Shown: in pieces, positions 25,417 to 34,918 of the stretch
Layout: every line of letters starts with the position of its first letter
Numbering within the stretch: the stretch's first letter is position 1
Origin: DTKD01 sp050948905
GTDB taxonomy: Bacteria; Armatimonadota; UBA5829
Reading direction: 5' to 3'
Assembly (NCBI GenBank): GCA_050948905.1
Contig: JBMNES010000001.1
Location: forward strand, 2,728,001 to 2,792,000
DNA: 64,000 nt
Program-made: the position numbers and the translations under genes
Notes under the pieces: generated by a model
Told to the model about the DNA's origin: nothing
Seen by the model: the letters and a program-made list of their open reading frames with translations, nothing else
Database searches by the model: none

Positions 25417-26148
25417 TTAAGCAGACCTGCGCCTGAGTATAACCGTGGTTAAAATATATACCACCAACGCACCACCCAATCCAAACAACAGCCCCAACAG
25501 CAGCCTCTGCCCGATGGTTCTCCCAGCCTGCTGGGCCTCGACAGGTTCTGCCGGTTGCGTTAAGGGCAGGTCAAGTTTGGTAAATCCGGCGTTTTTAACG
25601 GTGATACGATAGCGATAGGTGTGTGTCCCCATCGCCTGCAACTCTATTTTAACATATTTGTCCTCATAATCCTGCAATCCGTTAAACTGGAAGGCTGCTG
25701 GAGTGAGGTAGTCGATTTCAATTAGCTCGAATCGCTTGAGCGCCGTGATGAATGGCTCAATAGGCAGGGTGCCCTTATCATATCCGAGGACCTGGGCCTG
25801 GTAGCTGATGCTGGTCGAATCTACTGGCTCAGGCCCGCCGGAGGCCCTTGTCTCACCTTTGGCGTTTACAGGGCTCCAACCTCCCAGCGCAGCCACTTTG
25901 TCCAGATCAGCCTGTGCTGTGGCCAACGGCACGACGCTGGTGTAGTTAACGGAGACCAGGTCCTGGGCGTTCTGATTACCCATAATCAGCACCAACACTT
26001 TCGGTCGGAAAGCAGAGTTTGATTTCGGCGCGGCAAATAACGATACAGATGAGCAGAGAAGAATGATGGCGAAAAGTATCGTCAGCGAAAGCGCGGCGCG
26101 TGTCGCCGTCAATGAGAGATATTTCGTGCGGACAATTGACTGAGTCAC
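25417..26148 (-). CDS. Unknown exported protein with a C-terminal membrane anchor
   Basis: About 243 residues if it starts at GTG 26148. There is no convincing Shine-Dalgarno site, and the frame continues to 26217 but would then overlap tRNA-Ala, so the start is uncertain. A hydrophobic signal (LTILFAIILLCSSVSLFA) leads. An acidic beta-rich middle follows. Near the C terminus one membrane helix (about 215-238, GLLFGLGGALVVYILTTVIL) ends in RRRSA. This is the type I membrane layout. No family is recognised. It lies between tRNA-Ala and pilT on the same strand, so a pilus-related role is possible but unsupported. Confidence 0.65.
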   Translation of the reverse strand: MTQSIVRTKYLSLTATRAALSLTILFAIILLCSSVSLFAAPKSNSAFRPKVLVLIMGNQNAQDLVSVNYTSVVPLATAQADLDKVAALGGWSPVNAKGETRASGGPEPVDSTSISYQAQVLGYDKGTLPIEPFITALKRFELIEIDYLTPAAFQFNGLQDYEDKYVKIELQAMGTHTYRYRITVKNAGFTKLDLPLTQPAEPVEAQQAGRTIGQRLLLGLLFGLGGALVVYILTTVILRRRSA

Positions 26149-26178
26149 AGTGAGCGGCCCATTCGAAGTAGATGGAAT

Positions 26179-26254
26179 TGGTGGAGCTGAGGGGACTCGA
26201 ACCCCTGACATCCACACTGCCAGTGTGGTGTTCTCCCAGCTGAACTACAGCCCC
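26179..26254 (-). tRNA. tRNA-Ala (anticodon GGC)
   Basis: 76-base cloverleaf on the minus strand: acceptor GGGGCTG with CAGCTCC, anticodon loop CTGGCAG, T arm GGGGTTCGAGTCCCC, encoded CCA. Confidence 0.95.
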
Positions 26255-26271
26255 ACGTTGTCCCAAACGGA

Positions 26272-26301
26272 ATTATACCACAACACATTCGCCGGATACA
26301 A
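26272..26301 (-). promoter_or_regulatory. Promoter of tRNA-Ala
   Basis: Minus strand TTGTAT (26296-26301), an 18-base spacer, perfect TATAAT (26272-26277), 17 bases before the tRNA. It may also drive the exported-protein gene and pilT. Confidence 0.75.
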
Positions 26302-26322
26302 GCCACTGTAGAGGATTTTTTG

Positions 26323-27333
26323 TTACTGCGATTTTTGCATACGCCCAAGCGGCTCGCTTGCATAGCAGTCCATGTCCAGACCGGTTAGTTCGCCGCGCTG
26401 ATAGGCGAAATACGCAGCGGCGGCCGCCATAGCGGCGTTATCAGTGCATAAAACTGGCGGCGGCGCGTTAACCGCAATGCCTAGTTCTTCCCCGCGGCTT
26501 TTAATAGAACTCTGCAGTGCGCTGTTTGCCGCTACACCCCCCGCAAGCAGGACTTGCTTTACCGACTTTTGTTCAACTGCTCTGAACGTATGGTCCACCA
26601 ATACATCGACTACTGCCTGCTGAAAACTGGCTGCAACATCGGATATGGACACTTCGGCGCTCATTGATTGCACATACCGGATCACAGCAGTTTTTAGACC
26701 GCTAAAACTGAAGTCGAGGCTATCCCCTACTCTGGCTCTCGGAAAATCTATTGCACCAGGGTCGCCATCCCGTGCTATTTTGTCGATAATCGGCCCGCCG
26801 GGATAGCCAAGATTCATTGCTCTCGCGCATTTGTCGAACGCCTCTCCTGCAGCATCGTCACGGGTGCGAGCCAGAATCTCATACTCACCGTGATCAGTCA
26901 TATATACCAAATCCGAGTGCCCGCCTGATACAACCAGGCAGATTAAAGGAAACTCTATGTCGGCATCCGTCAGGAAATTGGCGTAAATGTGAGCTTCGAG
27001 GTGATGCACGGCGACCAAAGGGATGTTCGTGGCATAGGCTATGGTCTTGGCCGCAGCAGCACCGACTATCAGAGCCCCGATCAGGCCAGGTCGATTGATC
27101 GCGCCGATGCAGTCTATGTCGGCAAAGGTTGACTCGGAACGACCGAGAGCTTCCTGGATGACAGGCAAAACTAGCTCGACGTGACGACGGCTGGCCACTT
27201 CCGGTACAACCCCGCCGTATTTTGAGTGGATGTCGATTTGTGAGGCTATGACGTTTGATAGAATGCGCCGGCCGTCTTCAACTACTGCAGCGCTGGTCTC
27301 ATCACAACTTGTTTCTATTCCGAGGACTTTCAC
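26323..27333 (-). CDS. tsaD: tRNA N6-adenosine threonylcarbamoyltransferase
   Basis: 336 residues with a GTG start at 27333 that overlaps the rimI stop by four bases. TsaD transfers the threonylcarbamoyl group to A37 of ANN-decoding tRNAs, with TsaB and TsaE. Motifs are LGIETSCDETSAAVV at the N terminus, the metal-binding HHLEAH near 107, SGGHSDLVY near 135, and GGVAANSAL near 265. Length is normal. No tsaB or tsaE is adjacent, although in many genomes they flank rimI. Confidence 0.95.
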   Translation of the reverse strand: MKVLGIETSCDETSAAVVEDGRRILSNVIASQIDIHSKYGGVVPEVASRRHVELVLPVIQEALGRSESTFADIDCIGAINRPGLIGALIVGAAAAKTIAYATNIPLVAVHHLEAHIYANFLTDADIEFPLICLVVSGGHSDLVYMTDHGEYEILARTRDDAAGEAFDKCARAMNLGYPGGPIIDKIARDGDPGAIDFPRARVGDSLDFSFSGLKTAVIRYVQSMSAEVSISDVAASFQQAVVDVLVDHTFRAVEQKSVKQVLLAGGVAANSALQSSIKSRGEELGIAVNAPPPVLCTDNAAMAAAAAYFAYQRGELTGLDMDCYASEPLGRMQKSQ

Positions 27334-27845
27334 GTGGACTGCACACTTTTTGTCAGATTTTGCTTTAGCTCAGTGAGCCTGGCGTCATATTCGATAGATG
27401 AGATATTTTCCACCCACATTACCTGCGCGTCCTCGTGATTGTCGGTATAATAGCCCCGCCTGATTGCGACTGTCTGAAAGCCGTATTTATGATAGAGGTT
27501 TTGGGCGATAATGTTGCTGTCACGAACCTCAAGGGTGGCTCGTTTTGCGTTCTGGCGCACGGCTTCTTCGAGCATAGCGATAAGCAGTTGCTCGCCGATT
27601 GCCCTGCCTCTATATTGCTTCGCCACGCCAAGGGTGGTGATGTGGGCTTCGTCCATTATGACCCACTGCCCGGCATAGCCGACGATCTCGTCATCGACGC
27701 AGGCGACCACATAATAAGCCGAGCGATTGGAAAGCTCCGTTAAATAAGAACTCTCCCTCCACGGAGCCGTAAAACACTCGCGCTCAATTACCATAACCGA
27801 AGGGACATCCTCCGGTTGCATTCGACGGATATCTACCATCGTCAT
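27330..27845 (-). CDS. rimI: Ribosomal-protein-alanine N-acetyltransferase
   Basis: GNAT-fold acetyltransferase that modifies the N terminus of ribosomal protein S18. About 171 residues from ATG 27845, 8 bases after GGGAG; ATGs at 27851 and 27839 are alternatives. Motifs are CFTAPWRESSYLTEL near the start, the acetyl-CoA loop QYRGRAIGEQLL near 80, and LYHKYGFQTVAIRRGYY near 125. The rimI-tsaD pairing with a four-base overlap is common in bacteria and supports the call. Confidence 0.9.
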   Translation of the reverse strand: MTMVDIRRMQPEDVPSVMVIERECFTAPWRESSYLTELSNRSAYYVVACVDDEIVGYAGQWVIMDEAHITTLGVAKQYRGRAIGEQLLIAMLEEAVRQNAKRATLEVRDSNIIAQNLYHKYGFQTVAIRRGYYTDNHEDAQVMWVENISSIEYDARLTELKQNLTKSVQST

Positions 27846-28034
27846 CAGCATATCTCCCAAAGCAAGGTAGTCTAGCACTCGGCCTTAAGAGTGTCAACCT
27901 GATCAGTCTATCTGCTTGCCTAGCTAGATTTTACACAGTTACAGGCTGCCACTCAAGTATTTTTGCACGATCTTGCACATAAAACAAACTACCCGCAAAG
28001 GAGTTTCGCTGTATCGGTTATAATCAATTTCTGT

Positions 28035-29426
28035 ATGAGTAAAGATTTTTCTTCTCGTCGCGGCGACGCGACTGCAATTATAACCTCTGGCCCTATCTGG
28101 AGCGCGGTGTGGTACCTGACCTGGCCATCGGCCATCAGCACGTTTATTATGACGTTTTACAACATCATAAACCGCGTCTTTTTGGGTCACGTGCCGAATG
28201 CGGAGGCGTCACTTGCCGCGTCTGGAATCGGTGGAAATGCGCTCAACTTCCAAATGGCCCTGCTGTTTGGCCTGTCAGCCGGAGCATCAGCTTTGGTGTC
28301 GCGTTCTATAGGCGAGGACCGGCTGGGTGACGCGGTGCAAGCTGCAAGACAATCGTTGATATTGTCTGTATTAGCAGCGCTGCTAACCGGTGTGCCGTTG
28401 GCATTATGCGCCAGATATCTGGTAGTCGCAATCGGCGCATCTGATGCGGTGATACCGCTGGCGACCTCATACACGGCAATCATAAGCTGGGCGTCTATTC
28501 CGCTATTTGTGAATATGATCGCGACTGCTATATTGCGCAGCCAGGGTGATGTGCGCTCGCCGTTGTATTCGGGAGCGGCTGTGATCGTGGTCAATGTGCT
28601 GCTGGATTGGCTGCTGATCTTCGGAATCGACGGCCTTCTTAAGCCTATGGGGATTCGCGGTGCCGCAGTGGCTACGGGGGTATCCCGCGTGGTCGGCATG
28701 ACTTTAACTTTGTGGTTTGTGCGGAGGTCGATGCTGGGCGATGCTCTTTCGCATTGGCGACTCGATTTGCGCTGGCTGGGCAGGATATTTAATATCGGCT
28801 GGCCAGCTTCTGCTCAAAACCTGGTGATGTCGCTGGCATCGGCTGGGTATTTGCGAATATTGGGAATGCTGCCGCACGGGCAGGCGACTCCTGCGCAAGC
28901 CGCGTATACTGTGGCCCTGGCATTGGAGGCGCTGGCGTTTCAGCCGGGGATCGCCTACAGCATGGCGGCAACACCACTTGTCGGACAGAACCTTGGCGCG
29001 AACAAGCCAAAACGGGCTGTGCGCAGCGCATGGGTGGCGGCTGGGCAGGCGTCAGCGATTATGGGCCTGATCGCCTCTCTGTTTCTGATAATACCGGAAG
29101 TTCTCGCGCGGCCGTTTAGCTCAGATGTAGCGTTGGTGCCTCTAATCGTGGCGTATTTGCGGATAAACTCCTTCTCTGAACCGTTTTTGGCTCTAAATAT
29201 GGTGTTGCGCGGGGCCTTGCAGGGGGCGGGCAATACCAGAATGCCGTTTGTGTTGACCGCAATAAGCCTTTTGGTGGTGCGCCTGCCGCTGGAATGGCTG
29301 CTGGCGATTCATTTTAAGATGGGCGCGGCCGGTGCCTGGTGGTCGATGTCGGTAACGGCGTGTTTAGGAGGAGCGTTGATGGCCGCGTGGTTCAAGTTCG
29401 GCAACTGGAAAGAGACGAAAGTATAG
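28035..29426 (+). CDS. MATE family efflux transporter
   Basis: 463 residues from ATG 28035. It has twelve hydrophobic helices in two halves. The first half contains PSAISTFIMTFYNIINRVFLG and AGASALVSRSIGE, the second AYSMAATPLVGQNLGANKP-type residues (the family's 'P..G.N.GA' signature). MATE proteins export drugs or metabolites against sodium or protons. The start is uncertain: a TATAAT lies only 11 bases before the ATG (28019-28024) and no Shine-Dalgarno site is present at a usual distance, so a leaderless message is possible; an AAAGGAG at 27997-28003 has no good start codon after it. The substrate is unknown. Confidence 0.85.
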   Translation: MSKDFSSRRGDATAIITSGPIWSAVWYLTWPSAISTFIMTFYNIINRVFLGHVPNAEASLAASGIGGNALNFQMALLFGLSAGASALVSRSIGEDRLGDAVQAARQSLILSVLAALLTGVPLALCARYLVVAIGASDAVIPLATSYTAIISWASIPLFVNMIATAILRSQGDVRSPLYSGAAVIVVNVLLDWLLIFGIDGLLKPMGIRGAAVATGVSRVVGMTLTLWFVRRSMLGDALSHWRLDLRWLGRIFNIGWPASAQNLVMSLASAGYLRILGMLPHGQATPAQAAYTVALALEALAFQPGIAYSMAATPLVGQNLGANKPKRAVRSAWVAAGQASAIMGLIASLFLIIPEVLARPFSSDVALVPLIVAYLRINSFSEPFLALNMVLRGALQGAGNTRMPFVLTAISLLVVRLPLEWLLAIHFKMGAAGAWWSMSVTACLGGALMAAWFKFGNWKETKV

Positions 29427-29431
29427 CCGGC

Positions 29432-30214
29432 TTACCTGTCCACCATCCGGACTACTCGATTCATCACCGGGTAGTTATCATCAGAAATCAGCTCCCGTCG
29501 GATCTTGTCAGGATACTCGAAACAACGATACGTGCGGACGTGGAAGCCAGGGTGACCTCGATTGACTACTTTTAATCGACCTCGACTGTCGTCACCTGGC
29601 AGCAGTATCTGACCAGGTTTAGTAATGGATGCGTTCTGAGTTTCGATGCGGACTTTATAATCGAGCTGAGCGGTCGTAAAGAGGCGAAAGACCACCTTAT
29701 CGTCGAGGACTCTGCCGGATATCCTTACCGGCCTGGACAAGTTATTCGCGAACTTCAGGTCGATGTTGGAATACGCCACTGCTGCATCACGTCCTATCGG
29801 GGCGTATCGCGCAGGCCAATGGTGTCGGTGACGCTCGATTATCTTCAAACCAGCAAGCAGCGCGGCGTTATACAGGGTGGAGGAAGTTTGGCAGACTCCC
29901 CCGCCCCAATCGTTGATAAGTTCACCATCATAACTCACTGGCGCTCTCTCGTAGCCCATATCCGCGGTCCACGGGCCGACTGTTTTAGTAAAAGAGAAGA
30001 CCTCGCCGGGCTGAAGCACCGTTCCGTCAATGCGCCCGGCCGCCAAAGTCAGGTTATGGATCTGCGAAGGGGTGCGGCCACGCAAACCGGTTGTGTAGCT
30101 TCCGATCTCACGTTCCTTAGCAGGCTGAGCAACCGCCCATAAACCCAGCCCCGCCAGCACTGAGGCGCAGAGAATAATCCCGATTAACGCGGCTGCGACG
30201 TTACCTCTTCTCAT
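29432..30214 (-). CDS. VanW family protein
   Basis: 260 residues. One N-terminal membrane helix (about 8-28), then a VanW domain: LTLAAGRIDGTVLQPGEVFSF near 57, VGPWTADMGY near 80, and the conserved GGGVCQTSSTLYNAAL near 105-120. VanW occurs in some vancomycin-resistance clusters, but its activity is not established; the Cys-Gln motif has been suggested as functional. The ATG overlaps the stop of the alpha-2-macroglobulin gene by four bases (ATGA), so translation is probably coupled. It converges with the MATE gene five bases away. Confidence 0.85.
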   Translation of the reverse strand: MRRGNVAAALIGIILCASVLAGLGLWAVAQPAKEREIGSYTTGLRGRTPSQIHNLTLAAGRIDGTVLQPGEVFSFTKTVGPWTADMGYERAPVSYDGELINDWGGGVCQTSSTLYNAALLAGLKIIERHRHHWPARYAPIGRDAAVAYSNIDLKFANNLSRPVRISGRVLDDKVVFRLFTTAQLDYKVRIETQNASITKPGQILLPGDDSRGRLKVVNRGHPGFHVRTYRCFEYPDKIRRELISDDNYPVMNRVVRMVDR

Positions 30215-33200
30215 TTGACTATAAACCCTGTCTCACCGGTGGTCGTGCGAGCCGATGGATTGTACATCGAGAAGAACTGAGCCGGAAGAGCCGTGTATTT
30301 GCCAGCAAACCCGGCTCTCATATTGTATTCGATAACGCGTTTGCCAGGCGCGATGGAATCGACGTAAAAAGCTATCCTGTCGTCTCGGATATCCCTACCA
30401 ACCCACCAGTTTTGCCAGTCATAATAAAACACATTGCCCCGGTCGACTATCTCGCAACCCGCCGGTATGAAGTCCTCCACCATCATATGACTGACACTTT
30501 GTTTGGCGGTTACTGTCAGCCGCACGAGGATAATATCACCCGATCTGCAGCTATTAACCGGGGAACCCATATATCTTTTAATTGGGTTGCTGAAATACTG
30601 CGGTTTGGGTTTATAGTAAGAGCGCTCGATAGATATACCCTCTTTGCTGGCAAGCGGGGGTATGGGGTTGCGCGCTATATATTGCGTGAGGTTCGTGGAG
30701 AAATACAGGTTGCCAGGACCTGTTTTTTGTATGGCAAGTTCATTGCGGCCTTTTCTTAAATCGCGGCCCGGTATGGTAATGTTCACCTGCGGATCGAAAA
30801 TCGAAGCCTTGTCAAAATGGAGCTTGCGAATTTGCTTGCCGTTGATGGATATAACCGCATCGTAGTCGGGTGTTAGCTCTTTAGTCCTACCGAGGAACTC
30901 TGACATAGCATATAGGGTGAACGCTGTGCCCCTGGTGGACATCCAGTAGTTGTCGAAGCGTTGGCTCATCAACCAGCGGACTATGCCGTAAGCGCGATCG
31001 TCATCGGGTCTGATGCGCAACAGCGCCTGCAACGCCAAAGCTGTGGCTTCGAGGTCGCCGCCAGCCCAGTTTGATATGCCTGCCCAGTGAGTGTCCCCGG
31101 ATACTATGGCGTGTCTGAACAACCTCTGCAAAGTAGTCTCCGCACGATTGTGCATTCCAAGTTGCTGGAAACCAAGCGCGAGAACCGCAAGCGCCTCGTT
31201 GTTGACGTTTTTGCGCCGAATAATCTGCTCCATTGTCTTTGAGGAATCATATCCGCCCAGAGCCAGCACATAGGCTGCAAACGCCCTGGGGTATAGCCTC
31301 ACCTTGTTGGATGGCGCAGCCTCCGAAAGCTGCTGCATTGCGCGGTTCAACACATCCTGATTTACAGGAAAACCTGCGTCGCGGGCCTGGATAAGAGCAT
31401 AGGTCACGTAAGCGGTCATCCACACGTCGGGTTTGCCGTATTCGCTCCAGCCCCAACCTCCTTCGGGAAGCTCCATTGTGTAGAGCCTGCTGAAGCCCTG
31501 GCTTACCATGTCGGGCAGCTTTTTCTGAAGTTCCGGCTCGCTGATGCCGAGCGACTTCAGCGATCGATATAAAATAACATCCGGCAGGAATCGGCTCACG
31601 GTCTGTTCAGTGCAGCCGTAGGGATAGCCTGCAAGATAATCAAGCGAGCCAAGCATCGTAGCAGCAAGGGACGGGGCCAGACGAATCTGAAGGTTGGTCG
31701 ATCCGATGATCGAGTCTTTGCGTATATTGATTGTAGTTTTTGACTCACCGGTATCTGTCAGCACTTTATTGGCGGCAGTTATCATCTGCTCGCCGTGGGT
31801 CTTCACCGGCAGGACGAGTTCGACGGCATCCCCGACCTTTTGACCCTCCGCTTTAACTGTGATTTTAAAAGAACCGGCTTTGGGCGCGCTGACTGTCCAT
31901 TCGACACGTTGCGAACCATCCTTGCGTACATTAACAGTCTGCTCCAGGTTATCCCGCACTTTCAGGCCAGGTGCTTTCAAGCGCACTCTGACACGCTGAT
32001 CTGTGCCGGTGTAGTTGTGCACTGCAGCCACCAGACAACAGCTATCTCCCTGCACCATAAATCGGGGCAGTTCTAATCGCACCAGCATATCCTGCTGTGA
32101 AAGAACTGTATTTTGGGATTGGCCGCACAATGTGTCGATAGTAATAGCGCGCGCGGTGGCCCTCCAAGTGGTAAGATTATCAGGCCACTCGAAGCTGACG
32201 TTGGCTCTGCCCTGGGTGTCGGTGATAATCGCAGGGTTCCAATAGGCGGTGTCTAGAAATTTCCTGCGAATCTTGATCGGCTCGTCTCGCAGTGCGGCTC
32301 CAGCCTTATCGGGGTCGCTGAGATATATCTGCGGGAAAGAGAACCCGGTGTCGACGCTATTCCAGGTTTTTGCATAGAAGAAATCGGTTATGGGAGTAGT
32401 ATAATCGGGCTGCACAGCGTAGATAGCCTCGTCTACTACCCCAAGTGAGAGTTCCGCGCTGACCGGCTTGCCTTTGGAATCGGTGACTTTAATGTCATAG
32501 GTAGCTTTCTGACCGGGTTTGTAGCGTTTTTTGTCTGGTTTTATGGCGACGTTCAACGATTGAGACCGCACCGAAACGTTGACCCCGCCGGTGGCAGTAT
32601 TGAACTGCTTATCTTTGACGTAACACGCGGAGAAATAGATGTTTGGTTTATAGTCATCGCGAATCTTAAACTCAAGCCAGGCAGAATCGGAATCCAGCTT
32701 TACCGTCTGCGCTTCGTAAAGCCGGGAGCCTTCGACGGATACAAGCGCCGTCGCGCCCGGATTATTCGAGATAATCAACACTTTCGCAGTCTCGCCAGGA
32801 GTGTACGAGCGCTTATCCGTGATGATTTCCAATTGATTGGTTGTATGGAAGTGACATTGCTCTCCTTCGTGGCACGAATATAGATAGCAATTAGCCTTTA
32901 TCCCATTTCCACGGGCATCCTTTGCAAATGCGAAAACCAGATAGGAGCCAGATTTCTTGATCGGCAGCATCAGGGAAGCCTGCCCACGGGAGTTCGTCTT
33001 TACATTTCTGCGTTCAAGTGTTTCCTGGCGGCCATCACCCCAGGGTTGATGAATCAACGCGACGGTAACCAGTTGATTTTTGATCGGCCGCTTGTTGTAA
33101 TCTTTGACATCGACCAGGATTTTTGTGTTTGTGCCAGGCTTTACAAACTGATCGTTTGAACGGACTGAGACCGCAAACTCCCCACGAGTGACGAGGACGG

Positions 33201-34917
33201 CGGCATCGCCTGTAGCGAAGGCGTCTGCTTTATCGGTAACTGAGGCCGAGAGCTCGAATCTTTGATCTGTAATCCAGTTGTCGTCTTCTGTAGATTGATC
33301 CCAATTTGCTACAAACTCGACAGTGGCTTCGCCGTTTTTATCCGTTCGAATTGTGCCGTCCTTGACCCATTGACCATAGCCATATTGCGAATAACCGGAA
33401 TCGTCAGTTGAATAGCCGTCGTAGTCTTCAAAGAGCCAGAACGATGAGCGCAGGATGTTGTAGGCGACTGTGGCGTTGACGACAGGCGCGCCGAAGTAGT
33501 AGCTGGCGGTGACTTTGGCTTTTACTACGTCCCCGCGAGCATATCTGGGTTTGTCGAAGGTTACATTTACGCTGAATTCGGGCTTGCGGTATGCCGATAC
33601 CGTGAAGTTGCCGACGGTGTTGCCGGTTCTTTGGGTGCCAACGGCGACACTGATGCTGTATTGCCCGGTCGGAGCCTCCGGATTCAGATTAAGAGAGCCA
33701 GAGAATCCGCCGAATTTGTCGGTTTTGCGCTGGACACGCTGAAGCAGCGTATCGTTTGGGTCGCGCACCTCGATTGTTATATCTTTGCCGACGGGAGTCG
33801 TATACCCATAGGCGTGTTTTTCTCGGAGCAATCCTTTATAAAAAACGGTCTGGTTGGGGCGATAGACCGGGCGATCAGTGTATACATAGATGCTGTTGTC
33901 GGTTGAAGGCAGGCTGGAGAGGCTGGAGGACACAAAGGCGATCGACTCCCCATTTTGTGCCAGGACCACCCCGCTTCGATCCTGCCCTACGGTGTTTGAT
34001 ATATCGTAGTCATACAACCCATTGGAATCAGTCTTGCCGCTGGATATGGGTTGCCCGGCGGTGTATATAGTGAGATCGGCGGGCTGGACGGGCTCCCCAG
34101 TCTTCAGGTCTACGGCATACGCAAGAGTCCTCCCAGGGGCGGACTTTGTCACCAGACCCAGCGAAGTAACTAATACCCAATCGACGTCCCGCTGCCCGCC
34201 GGCGGTTACCTCGATAATATATAGCCCCGGGCTTAGCTCATCGCCCTTAATTCGACGCACGAAGATGCCCTCCGCGTTTTTACGAGCTATCGATTTGGTA
34301 GTTTTGGAGACAAAAGTCAAGGCGGGATTGGCTGCAAGGTTCAAGGCGTTTTTCTGGGCCGTAGAGAGATAATACGATGATCCCAATAGACGATACATAG
34401 AACCCTGGCTTCGCACCATAAAAGATTCCGTATCGACTTTGTATGTGGTGATACTCAGTGTGTTAGAGTCAACAAACCCATTGCAGGTAAACGAGAAAGT
34501 CTCATCGGGCGTGAATACATGCTGATCCATGTTGACCCATAGGTCTGGCTCCTGTGGTTGCAGTTCTACGGCGATTTTCTCTGTTTTGGCCTCAGCGATA
34601 CTTACAGGCACATCATCGATGCTGTGTCTTGAGCTGTAAATGGAGAGCTTATATTCACCAGCTACGACCGATCCGAACTCAAACTTGCCGTCGGCTTTGA
34701 CATCGGCAGAATAGTTCAGCGTCTCGCCGTCTATTTTTTTCGTGGAGGTAAGATAGGCATTCGCTGTAAAAGTTTTGCCGCTTTCCTGCGCGACAGCGAT
34801 CCCTTGCAGTGCCCCCCGCGGACTTTCCTGGGCGATTCCATAGATGAGAAACCCGGCAGCGCACAGGAAGACGAGTATGAAAACCAATCGAAAGTTGAGC
34901 AGACGATTAGCAGGCAT
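30211..34917 (-). CDS. Bacterial alpha-2-macroglobulin with thioester motif
   Basis: 1568 residues from ATG 34917, six bases after GGAGG; the longer frame to 34968 lies inside the upstream gene. A membrane helix at residues 10-30 exports or anchors it. MG domains (beta sandwiches with 'YTDRPVYRPNQTVFYKG' near 360) fill the N-terminal half. The A2M domain follows (about 960-1050). The reactive thioester is YGCTEQ with Cys near 1102 and Gln near 1105, inside an alpha/alpha toroid with GGWGWSEYGKPD. Such proteins trap proteases in the periplasm. They are usually paired with penicillin-binding protein 1C; here the partners are a polytopic protein and VanW. Confidence 0.9.
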   Translation of the reverse strand: MPANRLLNFRLVFILVFLCAAGFLIYGIAQESPRGALQGIAVAQESGKTFTANAYLTSTKKIDGETLNYSADVKADGKFEFGSVVAGEYKLSIYSSRHSIDDVPVSIAEAKTEKIAVELQPQEPDLWVNMDQHVFTPDETFSFTCNGFVDSNTLSITTYKVDTESFMVRSQGSMYRLLGSSYYLSTAQKNALNLAANPALTFVSKTTKSIARKNAEGIFVRRIKGDELSPGLYIIEVTAGGQRDVDWVLVTSLGLVTKSAPGRTLAYAVDLKTGEPVQPADLTIYTAGQPISSGKTDSNGLYDYDISNTVGQDRSGVVLAQNGESIAFVSSSLSSLPSTDNSIYVYTDRPVYRPNQTVFYKGLLREKHAYGYTTPVGKDITIEVRDPNDTLLQRVQRKTDKFGGFSGSLNLNPEAPTGQYSISVAVGTQRTGNTVGNFTVSAYRKPEFSVNVTFDKPRYARGDVVKAKVTASYYFGAPVVNATVAYNILRSSFWLFEDYDGYSTDDSGYSQYGYGQWVKDGTIRTDKNGEATVEFVANWDQSTEDDNWITDQRFELSASVTDKADAFATGDAAVLVTRGEFAVSVRSNDQFVKPGTNTKILVDVKDYNKRPIKNQLVTVALIHQPWGDGRQETLERRNVKTNSRGQASLMLPIKKSGSYLVFAFAKDARGNGIKANCYLYSCHEGEQCHFHTTNQLEIITDKRSYTPGETAKVLIISNNPGATALVSVEGSRLYEAQTVKLDSDSAWLEFKIRDDYKPNIYFSACYVKDKQFNTATGGVNVSVRSQSLNVAIKPDKKRYKPGQKATYDIKVTDSKGKPVSAELSLGVVDEAIYAVQPDYTTPITDFFYAKTWNSVDTGFSFPQIYLSDPDKAGAALRDEPIKIRRKFLDTAYWNPAIITDTQGRANVSFEWPDNLTTWRATARAITIDTLCGQSQNTVLSQQDMLVRLELPRFMVQGDSCCLVAAVHNYTGTDQRVRVRLKAPGLKVRDNLEQTVNVRKDGSQRVEWTVSAPKAGSFKITVKAEGQKVGDAVELVLPVKTHGEQMITAANKVLTDTGESKTTINIRKDSIIGSTNLQIRLAPSLAATMLGSLDYLAGYPYGCTEQTVSRFLPDVILYRSLKSLGISEPELQKKLPDMVSQGFSRLYTMELPEGGWGWSEYGKPDVWMTAYVTYALIQARDAGFPVNQDVLNRAMQQLSEAAPSNKVRLYPRAFAAYVLALGGYDSSKTMEQIIRRKNVNNEALAVLALGFQQLGMHNRAETTLQRLFRHAIVSGDTHWAGISNWAGGDLEATALALQALLRIRPDDDRAYGIVRWLMSQRFDNYWMSTRGTAFTLYAMSEFLGRTKELTPDYDAVISINGKQIRKLHFDKASIFDPQVNITIPGRDLRKGRNELAIQKTGPGNLYFSTNLTQYIARNPIPPLASKEGISIERSYYKPKPQYFSNPIKRYMGSPVNSCRSGDIILVRLTVTAKQSVSHMMVEDFIPAGCEIVDRGNVFYYDWQNWWVGRDIRDDRIAFYVDSIAPGKRVIEYNMRAGFAGKYTALPAQFFSMYNPSARTTTGETGFIVK

Positions 34918-34918
34918 G

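Noticed and set aside
26149..26217. N-terminal extension of the exported-protein gene
   Set aside because: It reads through the 3' half of tRNA-Ala and would encode non-signal-like sequence.
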